A stretch of 12,796 nt of DNA from UBA5941 sp021824385 (GTDB lineage Bacteria; Patescibacteriota; Microgenomatia; UBA8517), in assembly GCA_027347685.1 (NCBI GenBank), contig DAIEQM010000022.1:1-12796 (forward strand), in the 5' to 3' direction. Made by a program: the position numbers and the translations under genes. Below the pieces are notes generated by a model. The model worked only from the letters and a program-made list of their open reading frames with translations. It ran no database searches and was not told where the DNA came from. Below are positions 1-5,528 of this stretch, in pieces (positions within the stretch are counted from its first letter, which is position 1; every line of letters begins with the position of its first letter).

Positions 1-1027
1 GGAGACGCTTATTGCCAAGGAAACCGAAGAAAAAGTCCGAAGTGCCATAAAGAAAGAAGCTTCATTAGAAATTGAAGATCTCAAGAGATCACTCTCAGAG
101 CAGTCACAAAAGCTTGATGAAATGCGAAAGCAAGAACTTTCTTTGCGCCAAAAGTCTAGAGAATTGGAAGAAAAAGAAAAAGATCTTGAACTTACGATGA
201 CTCGAAGGATTGATGAGGAAAAACAAAAGATAACTGAGGAAGTTCTTAAAAAAGCAGATGAAATACATCGCTTAAAGGAGCTTGAAAAGGAAAAAGTAAT
301 TTCAGACTTGAAACAAGCTTTAACCGACGCACAAAGAAAAGCAAGCCAGGGGAGCCAGCAGCTTCAAGGAGAAGTACTCGAACTTGATCTTGAAGAAAAC
401 TTGCGAGCAAGTTTCCCTCAAGACACCATTGAAGGTATTGGAAAAGGTGTTCGCGGAGCGGACATTCGCCAAATTGTCCGGAGTCCTTTGGGTACATCTT
501 GTGGTGTTATTTTGTGGGAAAGTAAACGCACAAAAGCATGGACTGACGACTGGCCAGCAAAACTCAAGGAAGACCTTAGATCTGAGAAAGCTGATATTCC
601 GGTTATTATTACAACGACACTGCCTAAAGATGTGCCGTCTGGTTTGGGCTTGTATCAAGGCGTGTGGGTGGTGAAGTATGAATTGACACTCGCGCTGGCT
701 CAACTTCTTCGTAAAAACATCCTGGATGTAGCACGACAGCGCGCAGTTTCCGCTCAAAAGGCAGACAAGGCGAGTCTTCTTTACGACTATGTAATGGGAC
801 ATGAATTCAGGCAGCAAGTGGAGGCAATGGCGGAAGTTTACAGTGAGATGAAATCTCAAATTTCAAAAGAACGAATGGCTTTTGAAAAAATTTGGAAAGC
901 ACGTGACGCACAAATTACTCGAATGATGCTTTCAACAGCAAATATTTATGGCAGTATTCAAGGGCATGTGGGCGATGGCTTACCTGCCATTAAGGGTATG
1001 GATTTGGAGCTTTCAGAAGGGGAATAA
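1..1027 (+). CDS. DUF2130 domain-containing protein, 5' partial
   Basis: The reading frame is open from base 2, so the true start lies left of the window; an in-frame ATG at 122 is inside the coiled-coil part and is unlikely to be the start. The first ~110 visible residues are charged, Glu/Lys-rich heptad-like sequence (coiled coil). The rest matches my memory of the DUF2130 family: LQGEV near 362-376, KGVRGADI near 446-469, WESKRTKAW near 515-541, EFRQQVEAM near 803-829, and a C-terminal YGSIQGHVGDGLP stretch. The Asp codon at 461 and the E-x-K codons at 518/524 follow a PD-(D/E)XK-like pattern, so a nuclease-like fold is possible, but no activity is proven. It ends with TAA and converges on the minus-strand cassette. 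Family call is confident; function is unknown. Confidence 0.85.
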   Translation, partial: ETLIAKETEEKVRSAIKKEASLEIEDLKRSLSEQSQKLDEMRKQELSLRQKSRELEEKEKDLELTMTRRIDEEKQKITEEVLKKADEIHRLKELEKEKVISDLKQALTDAQRKASQGSQQLQGEVLELDLEENLRASFPQDTIEGIGKGVRGADIRQIVRSPLGTSCGVILWESKRTKAWTDDWPAKLKEDLRSEKADIPVIITTTLPKDVPSGLGLYQGVWVVKYELTLALAQLLRKNILDVARQRAVSAQKADKASLLYDYVMGHEFRQQVEAMAEVYSEMKSQISKERMAFEKIWKARDAQITRMMLSTANIYGSIQGHVGDGLPAIKGMDLELSEGE

Positions 1028-1032
1028 GACAT

Positions 1033-1058
1033 AAAAAAGGCGAGCATCAGAGCTCGCC
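1033..1058 (-). terminator. Intrinsic terminator of the minus-strand two-gene unit
   Basis: A perfect 7-bp G+C-rich stem (GGCGAGC at 1039-1045, GCTCGCC at 1052-1058) with a 6-nt loop is followed, on the minus strand, by a run of six T (A6 at 1033-1038 on the plus strand). It lies 20 bp past the stop of the 70-aa gene. On the plus strand the stem is followed only by CTTGTCT, so it is weaker for the DUF2130 gene, though it may stop both. Confidence 0.88.
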
Positions 1059-1078
1059 CTTGTCTAACAATCGCCGGC

Positions 1079-1291
1079 TTAAAACATGTCCTTTTCGTAG
1101 ATAGTCAGAGTAAATTCTTTCCCAACATCTGTTCGGGCTTCCATAAACCCTTCCGACTCCAATAGTACAATGGCATCAGCTAGTGTTTTTACCGACTTCA
1201 TCTTTTGCTTGACGTCGGCTGGAACGCTTTCTGAACATTGGTGGCTAGACAGCTCGCCAGAGGCAATTCTCGTAGATGTTGTAACAACCAT
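1079..1291 (-). CDS. Hypothetical 70-aa protein, second gene of minus-strand cassette
   Basis: I do not recognise this protein. It is 70 residues, begins MVVTTSTRIASGEL, has a middle rich in Lys and Val (VPADVKQKMKSVKTLADA) and ends in a Glu/Lys-rich tail (FTLTIYEKDMF). No signal peptide, membrane segment or cysteine motif is evident. The alternation of short helical and beta-like segments suggests a small soluble domain. It starts 2 nt after the stop of the 94-aa gene. Its AAGGAG ribosome-binding site (plus-strand 1297-1302, 5 nt before ATG) lies in the last codons of that gene, which points to translational coupling. A clean terminator follows. That it is a real gene is well supported by the RBS, spacing and terminator; function is unknown. 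Confidence 0.7.
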   Translation of the reverse strand: MVVTTSTRIASGELSSHQCSESVPADVKQKMKSVKTLADAIVLLESEGFMEARTDVGKEFTLTIYEKDMF

Positions 1292-1293
1292 GA

Positions 1294-1578
1294 CTACTCC
1301 TTTTGATCAACCCATATACATTGGTATTCGGGACAAATGACATCCGAGTTCGGAAGCGGCCCGTCATAGACTTTCAGTGGGTCATGTAGTTGAATAAGCT
1401 TCGATTGACGGAGCACTCCGACAGCCTTAACATACGCGATTTTCTGCGCCGAAGGCATGAGTTGGCTATTAAGCTCAACTAACATTTTTATACCGTCGGG
1501 AATTGGGCTGCCATCTGGTGCAAATAATCGAAAATTACAGGCTTGGCCCTCAATAAGCGAAAAACTCACTTGCAGCAT
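1294..1578 (-). CDS. Hypothetical 94-aa protein, first gene of minus-strand cassette
   Basis: I do not recognise this protein. It is 94 residues, begins MLQVSFSLIEGQACNF, and contains FRLFAPDGSPIPDG and a C-terminal VICPEYQCIWVDQKE with two cysteines five residues apart. Three cysteines in total leave metal binding possible but unproven. No membrane segment is seen. The start ATG (1576-1578) has a strong AAGGAG site 6 nt upstream (plus-strand 1585-1590) and a good promoter behind it. It forms a two-gene operon with the 70-aa protein. A hand count gives about 45% G+C over 1081-1560, higher than sampled lines in glyQS and murE (23-37%), which with the strong SD hints at a different origin. Confidence 0.7.
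   Translation of the reverse strand: MLQVSFSLIEGQACNFRLFAPDGSPIPDGIKMLVELNSQLMPSAQKIAYVKAVGVLRQSKLIQLHDPLKVYDGPLPNSDVICPEYQCIWVDQKE
1297..1302 (-). promoter_or_regulatory. Strong Shine-Dalgarno site of the 70-aa gene
   Basis: On the minus strand AAGGAG lies 5 nt before the ATG and directly before the TAG stop of the 94-aa gene, so the upstream coding end supplies the downstream ribosome-binding site. Confidence 0.8.
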
Positions 1579-1584
1579 ACACCT

Positions 1585-1590
1585 CTCCTT
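1585..1590 (-). promoter_or_regulatory. Strong Shine-Dalgarno site of the 94-aa gene
   Basis: On the minus strand the sequence reads AAGGAG, 6 nt before the ATG. It is notable because most other genes in the window have no such site. Confidence 0.8.
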
Positions 1591-1606
1591 GTGTTAAACC
1601 TATAGC

Positions 1607-1634
1607 ATTTTAACATAATTCTTCCATTTTTCAA
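1607..1634 (-). promoter_or_regulatory. Promoter of the minus-strand cassette
   Basis: On the minus strand, TTGAAA (-35, plus-strand 1629-1634) and TAAAAT (-10, 1607-1612) are separated by 16 bp; each matches consensus at 5 of 6 positions. The -10 box ends 28 nt before the ATG, leaving a normal leader with an SD. Its -35 overlaps the proposed -35 of the divergent glyQS promoter. Confidence 0.65.
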
Positions 1635-1656
1635 CTCAGTCGAAAGATTGTACAAT
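1628..1656 (+). promoter_or_regulatory. Promoter of glyQS, near-leaderless
   Basis: TACAAT (-10) lies at 1651-1656, with a weak -35 candidate TTTTCA at 1628-1633 (17-bp spacing). The ATG at 1663 begins only 6 nt after the -10 box, where transcription itself should start, so the mRNA is probably leaderless. This placement is also the main reason for choosing ATG 1663 over the TTG at 1648, which lies upstream of the expected transcript start. Confidence 0.55.
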
Positions 1657-1662
1657 ACGCGT

Positions 1663-3048
1663 ATGGCAGATTTATCGAAGATGGAAAAAATTGTTTCTCT
1701 CGCTAAGCGTCGTGGTTTTGTCTATCCAACATCAGAAATTTATGGCGGGCTTGCCAACTCATACGACTATGGACCGATGGGGGCAGAGCTTATGCGAAAC
1801 ATTCGAAACATTTGGTGGAAAGAATTTATTCAAAAACGTCCAGATATGGTTGGGCTTGACTCGCAAATCATACTGCATCCAAAGACCTGGGTTGCTTCAG
1901 GACACGTAGGATCGTTTTCAGATCCGCTTGTTGAAGATACCAAAACACACAAACGCTACCGTGCTGATCATCTTATCGAGAAGTCGCTGCCAGACACGAG
2001 TGATGTTGCTGTTGAAGACATGACCCTTGCTGAAATGGGTGATTTTATTAAGAAAAACAACATAAAAAGCCCAGATGGAAATGATCTTTCAGAACCAAAA
2101 GCCTTTAATCTGTTGTTTGAAACAGAAATTGGAACGGTCTCTGGTGAAAAAAGCAAAGTGTATCTTCGAGGTGAGACTGCCCAAGGGATATTCACCAATT
2201 TTAAGCAAGTGCTTGATTCTACCCGCGTTCAACTGCCATTTGGTATCGGTCAAATCGGAAGAAGTTTTAGAAATGAAATTACAACCGGACAATTTGTTTT
2301 TAGAACACTTGAATTTGAACAAGCCGAAATTGAATATTTCTTTGATCCGCAATCACAACAATGGGAAGAAGTTTTGTCTAGTTGGAAGGATTCGATGTGG
2401 CACTTTGTTACCAAGACGTTGGGTATTCAGGAGGCCCATGTTCGATGGAGGCAACACACTGATAAAGAGCGCAGCCATTATAGTCGAGATACCTATGATC
2501 TTGATTATGAATTTCCCTTTGGATGGAAGGAACTCTGGGGAGTTGCATATCGAACCGACTACGACTTAAAGCAGCACATTGAATATTCAGGACAGTCACT
2601 CGAGTATGTAGATCCTTCAACCGGTCGTAAATTCATTCCTCACGTAATTGAGCCGGCCGTTGGGGTAAATCGTTTATTTTTAATGCTTCTGGCTGATGCA
2701 TATACCGAAAGTTCTGAAGGGAGAGTCGTTTTGAAACTGAATCCCAAAATTGCCCCATACACTGCTTGTGTATCTCCGCTTTTAGCCAATAAACCTGAAC
2801 TTGTCACCAAAGCTCAAAGCATCTTTAAGGATCTTTCAGACGAGTATTCGGTTTCCTGGGATGCACGAGGAAATATTGGAAAACGGTACGCTTCGCAAGA
2901 TGAAATTGGTACACCATTTTGTATAACGGTTGACTTTCAAACACTTGAGGATGACACCGTAACGGTTCGCCACAGAGATACCGGCGAGCAAGAGCGTAAA
3001 GAAGTCTCAGGACTTTCTCAATTCCTCCATGCAAAATTACATGAATGA
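1663..3048 (+). CDS. glyQS: Glycyl-tRNA synthetase, single-chain class II type
   Basis: The enzyme attaches glycine to tRNA-Gly in the cytoplasm. The 461-residue protein is the alpha2-type GlyRS, like those of Mycobacterium, Thermus, archaea and eukaryotes, not the alpha2beta2 enzyme of E. coli. Visible landmarks: FVYPTSEIYGG (19-29), WVASGHVGSFSDP (76-88), LRGETAQGIFTNF (168-180), class II motif 2 starting RSFRNEI at 200, motif 3 around PAVGVNRLFL (331-340), and a C-terminal anticodon-binding domain with GTPFCITVDF (416-425) and VTVRHRDTGEQER. A TTG 15 bp upstream is in frame, but ATG 1663 fits family N-termini and the -10 box position. It stands alone, divergent from the small cassette, and ends in TGA. 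The N-terminal zinc-binding insertion of some relatives is not seen. Confidence 0.95.
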   Translation: MADLSKMEKIVSLAKRRGFVYPTSEIYGGLANSYDYGPMGAELMRNIRNIWWKEFIQKRPDMVGLDSQIILHPKTWVASGHVGSFSDPLVEDTKTHKRYRADHLIEKSLPDTSDVAVEDMTLAEMGDFIKKNNIKSPDGNDLSEPKAFNLLFETEIGTVSGEKSKVYLRGETAQGIFTNFKQVLDSTRVQLPFGIGQIGRSFRNEITTGQFVFRTLEFEQAEIEYFFDPQSQQWEEVLSSWKDSMWHFVTKTLGIQEAHVRWRQHTDKERSHYSRDTYDLDYEFPFGWKELWGVAYRTDYDLKQHIEYSGQSLEYVDPSTGRKFIPHVIEPAVGVNRLFLMLLADAYTESSEGRVVLKLNPKIAPYTACVSPLLANKPELVTKAQSIFKDLSDEYSVSWDARGNIGKRYASQDEIGTPFCITVDFQTLEDDTVTVRHRDTGEQERKEVSGLSQFLHAKLHE

Positions 3049-3056
3049 AGGGTGAG

Positions 3057-3086
3057 TTGACAACTTTCGCAATAAAATGAAACAAT
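3057..3086 (+). promoter_or_regulatory. Promoter of the membrane-anchored protein gene, near-leaderless
   Basis: A perfect TTGACA (-35) at 3057-3062 is followed after 18 bp by AACAAT (-10, 4 of 6) at 3081-3086. The second in-frame ATG (3094) lies 7 nt past the -10 box. The first ATG (3085) overlaps the -10 box, so a transcript from here could not encode it. No SD is present. Confidence 0.55.
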
Positions 3087-3093
3087 GTTACGT

Positions 3094-3849
3094 ATGAATA
3101 AAAAGTATCTTCCCTTTGTACTTATTGCTGTAGGTATACTTGCCGTGGTGGGAGTTTTTGTAAGTATCGGAAGTAACAATAAGCCCGCCCCAACTGCTAC
3201 TCCCATTGTCGAGGAAACTGCACCAGAAATTCCTTTCGATCAACGACCATACGTATCTCTTACTCCACGAACAGATGGTCATTGGCTTAAACTTTCAATT
3301 ATGGGAGTAAATAAAGTAGCGGGAAGTGCAACCGTTGATTATATTCTTGAGTACAGAACGTCAGCTGATGTGAATCAGGGAGTCCCAGGTACGGTACAGC
3401 TTTCAGGAATAACAAATATTGATCGAGATCTGCTCTTGGGGTCAGAGTCATCAGGAAAGTTTCGATACGACGAGGGGGTAACCATGGGTAGTCTCACTAT
3501 TCGATTTAGAGACAAGTCAGGAAAACTTTTGGGAAAGCTCTCGACCGATTTCCATTTGCAAGATTATAAAAGCACAGCTATTACTTCCTCTGACAACAAC
3601 TTTACCTATACCTTAGACAAAGCTCCAAAGAAAGGCTATTTTGTAACATTAAACACAATGGGCGTTCCTGAAGGGGTAAAGGGGGAAATTGCACAGGGAC
3701 CGTACGGCGTGTTTACTTCTGAAACCTCAGCGTTCCCTGGAAAAGTGACGCTTTCTGGCACAACAGTGTATCGATGGGGAGAGTCAAAGTGGAATACGCT
3801 CAAGGGAGGCACTTCTTCAGATCTTGGTATTTTTGTAAGTACCAAGTAA
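3094..3849 (+). CDS. Membrane-anchored extracytoplasmic protein with internal duplication
   Basis: I do not recognise a named family. The 251-residue protein begins MNKKYLPF and has one hydrophobic helix (about residues 5-27) with positive charge before it, then a Pro/Thr-rich linker (about 31-47) and a Ser/Thr/Gly-rich, beta-looking body, so it is probably anchored in the membrane with the body outside. No lipobox cysteine is present. Two halves share a pattern: MGV at residues 70 and 189, each followed 33 or 31 residues later by PG-x-V-x-LSG-x-T (LSG at 103 and 220). This suggests two copies of one small beta domain. The start was set at 3094 because the promoter -10 box overlaps the earlier ATG at 3085. 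It sits between glyQS and mraZ with its own promoter. Role unknown; a surface or wall-associated role is only inference. Confidence 0.8.
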   Translation: MNKKYLPFVLIAVGILAVVGVFVSIGSNNKPAPTATPIVEETAPEIPFDQRPYVSLTPRTDGHWLKLSIMGVNKVAGSATVDYILEYRTSADVNQGVPGTVQLSGITNIDRDLLLGSESSGKFRYDEGVTMGSLTIRFRDKSGKLLGKLSTDFHLQDYKSTAITSSDNNFTYTLDKAPKKGYFVTLNTMGVPEGVKGEIAQGPYGVFTSETSAFPGKVTLSGTTVYRWGESKWNTLKGGTSSDLGIFVSTK

Positions 3850-3919
3850 TCCTTACTTCTTTCTTTCAATAATCATCATCCTATTACATAACACTGTGTA
3901 GTTTTTGTGTATTTTCCCC

Positions 3920-3948
3920 TTGACGTGTCCGTGAAAACTATTCATAAT
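3920..3948 (+). promoter_or_regulatory. mraZ promoter
   Basis: TTGACG (-35) at 3920-3925 and CATAAT (-10) at 3943-3948 are separated by 17 bp, each one mismatch from consensus. This is the best sigma70-type promoter in the window. Expected transcription start is near 3955, giving a leader of roughly 20 nt. It should drive mraZ-rsmH-ftsL-ftsI. Confidence 0.8.
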
Positions 3949-3973
3949 GGTGAAGATTGGTGACAAATGGTGA
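3948..3973 (+). promoter_or_regulatory. Probable MraZ operator: three TGGTGA repeats, 10-bp period
   Basis: TGGTGA occurs at 3948-3953, 3958-3963 and 3968-3973, exactly one helical turn apart, beginning at the last base of the -10 box and covering the transcription start. In E. coli MraZ binds TGGGN direct repeats with 5-nt spacers (10-bp period) upstream of its own gene; position, number and period match, with TGGTG in place of TGGGN. The third copy also supplies a GGTGA Shine-Dalgarno-like site 3 nt before the ATG, so bound protein could block both RNA polymerase and ribosomes. Autorepression is inferred. Confidence 0.8.
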
Positions 3974-3976
3974 AAT

Positions 3977-4408
3977 ATGCTACTAGGGAATTATATAAGT
4001 CAACTCGGTTCGGGCAAACGGGTGGCCGTGCCCAAGAAGTTTCGTTCCCAATTGGGGGACAGCTGTATTGTGGCCAAATGGTACGACAAATGTTTAGTGC
4101 TTCTCTCAGAGGAAGCATGGAGTGAACTTTTACAACGACTAACAGTAACGCAAAACATACCAACTGCCGCAGTACGCGACACGATGCGATTTGTCATGGG
4201 TTCAGCTTTCGAAGTGAGTTTTGATTCTCAGGGACGGTTTGTTTTACCAGATACCCTTTTAGGGTATGCAGGAATCAAAGATGAAGTGATGTTCTTGGGA
4301 CTCGGGTCTCGAATTGAAATTTGGGATAAATCTGAATGGGAAACGAAAGAACAGAATATTTCTGAGAACGCAGGAGCGCTCCTCGAACAACTCGCAGATG
4401 GAAAGTAA
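3977..4408 (+). CDS. mraZ: Transcriptional regulator MraZ
   Basis: MraZ is a DNA-binding protein of the SpoVT/AbrB-like fold that sits first in dcw clusters and controls its own operon. The 143-residue length fits the family. Two swapped-hairpin domains are visible: residues 1-50 (MLLGNYISQL, then GKRVAVPKKFR, then CLVLLSEEAW) and 75-122 (FEVSFDSQGRFVLPDTL, then RIEIWDKSEWE). The usual first-domain D-x-KGR is replaced by GSGKR, while the second keeps SQGR. The ATG at 3977 follows a GGTGA site that is part of the operator. The 3' end overlaps rsmH by 11 nt. MraZ proteins act as ring-shaped oligomers on repeated sites, which fits the three phased repeats upstream. Confidence 0.95.
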   Translation: MLLGNYISQLGSGKRVAVPKKFRSQLGDSCIVAKWYDKCLVLLSEEAWSELLQRLTVTQNIPTAAVRDTMRFVMGSAFEVSFDSQGRFVLPDTLLGYAGIKDEVMFLGLGSRIEIWDKSEWETKEQNISENAGALLEQLADGK

Positions 4409-5249
4409 TGTATCTCACGAGCCAGTTCTTTTGAGCGAAGTGCTTGAAGCGCTGAATGTAAAGCGAGGCAAAAAATATATTGATGCAACATTGGGCGCAG
4501 GGGGACATTCAGAAGCGATTTTGAATCGCGGAGGTAAAGTTTTGGGAATTGAAGCAGACTCTCAAATGCTCAAATTCTCGGAGGAGCGTTTAGTAAACAA
4601 CTGTCCTACGCTTGTCCGAGGTAAGTTTGAGAATATTGTAGCTATTTCAAAGTCCCAAAACTTTGCCCCTGTAGATGGAGTTTTAATGGATTTGGGGATT
4701 TCAAATTTTCATTACGAAAGTTTGAAAAGAGGTTTTAGTTTTAAGAAGGGCACTGAGCCACTTGATTTACGACTCGCGCCTGCTGACACCGATGTAACTG
4801 CAGCAATGCTTTTAAATGCGCTGTCAGAAAAGCAATTGGAATCACTTTTTGAAAAAATCATCGGAATTCACAAGTCGAGAGGAATTATCAAAAAGATTTT
4901 GAGAGCACGAAAAGAAAAGCCATTTGCAATAGTTTCAGATTTACAAAATCTAGCTCGACAAGAATCGGCAGAAATCTTTTTAGCACTAAGAATTGCGGTA
5001 AATAGTGAATTTGAAGCACTGGAAAGTGGAGTAAGAGGAGCGCTAGAAGTTTTGAATTCAGGTGGAGTGTTAGTCGTAATTTCGTTTCATTCGCTCGAAG
5101 ACAAGTTAGTCATGAAATTATTTCGAGAGTTTGAACAAAAAGAGTTAGGAGCGATAAGTACACAATCGCCTATCGTTCCAACTGAGGTGGAAATAGAGAG
5201 AAATCCGAAAAGTCGTTCAGCCTTAATGAGAATATTTAAAAAAATATGA
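4398..5249 (+). CDS. rsmH: 16S rRNA (cytosine(1402)-N(4))-methyltransferase RsmH (MraW)
   Basis: RsmH uses S-adenosylmethionine to N4-methylate C1402 of 16S rRNA in the decoding centre. The 283-residue protein shows the HEPVLLSEVL start (7-16), the SAM-binding DATLGAGGHSEAIL (29-42), DGVLMDLGIS (93-102), RGFSF (111-115), PLDLR (121-125), SEFEALE and ISFHSLEDKLV (203-238), and the terminal NPKSRSALMRIF. The reading frame stays open upstream to 4314, but ATG 4398 gives the family N-terminus and overlaps mraZ by only 11 nt. No clear SD is present, so coupling to mraZ translation is likely. It is somewhat shorter than E. coli RsmH (about 310), and the usual GEER region appears as GIHKSRG (156-162). 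The stop shares ATGA with the next gene. Confidence 0.95.
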   Translation: MESNVSHEPVLLSEVLEALNVKRGKKYIDATLGAGGHSEAILNRGGKVLGIEADSQMLKFSEERLVNNCPTLVRGKFENIVAISKSQNFAPVDGVLMDLGISNFHYESLKRGFSFKKGTEPLDLRLAPADTDVTAAMLLNALSEKQLESLFEKIIGIHKSRGIIKKILRARKEKPFAIVSDLQNLARQESAEIFLALRIAVNSEFEALESGVRGALEVLNSGGVLVVISFHSLEDKLVMKLFREFEQKELGAISTQSPIVPTEVEIERNPKSRSALMRIFKKI

Positions 5250-5527
5250 AAGAGACAAAACAGATCAACAAAAAATATATAATTTTTCCAGTAATGTTAA
5301 TTGCAGGAATTATTACTACTTCCATTTTTACAACAGCAACTTCATCTGTTCTTCAGTCAGTGAAAAATGATACATCTCGAGTAATTGTAGACTCTGAGCA
5401 AGTAACAGAAGAACTTCAGGCAAAAACAGCTCTTACGGCGATTTCTGGCAAAATTTCAGAAATGGGCTTTGTAAAAGAGACTTCACAATATATCCAAGGC
5501 GCTCAAGCTCCTTTGGCATATCGTTAA
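5246..5527 (+). CDS. ftsL: Probable FtsL-like septum protein
   Basis: Assigned mainly by position and topology. FtsL is a small bitopic division protein that works with FtsB/FtsQ to activate FtsWI. The 93-residue protein has a short basic cytoplasmic N-terminus, one membrane helix (about 11-32), and an outer segment of about 60 residues with coiled-coil-like heptads (SVKNDTSRVIVDSEQVTEEL). It lies between rsmH and ftsI, the standard ftsL site, overlapping rsmH by 4 nt (ATGA) and ending 1 nt before ftsI. FtsL sequences diverge strongly, so absent sequence similarity does not argue against the call. The Leu-zipper pattern is weak here. Confidence 0.65.
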   Translation: MKETKQINKKYIIFPVMLIAGIITTSIFTTATSSVLQSVKNDTSRVIVDSEQVTEELQAKTALTAISGKISEMGFVKETSQYIQGAQAPLAYR

Positions 5528-5528
5528 T

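Noticed and set aside
320..859. Long minus-strand open frame opposite the DUF2130 gene
   Set aside because: It is antisense to a well-supported family, has no SD or promoter, and its translation resembles no protein family.
2075..2569. Second-frame open reading of 164 codons inside glyQS
   Set aside because: It overlaps conserved synthetase motifs in the true frame, and the translation is not protein-like.
3877..3915. Possible terminator after the 3094 gene (T-rich stretch after ACACTGTGT)
   Set aside because: The only symmetric core would need a one-base loop, and the alternative stem is about 4 bp; too weak to call.
4314..4397. Longer N-terminus for RsmH from an upstream in-frame ATG
   Set aside because: It would overlap mraZ by 95 nt and add 28 residues absent from the family; HEPVLL fits directly after ATG 4398.
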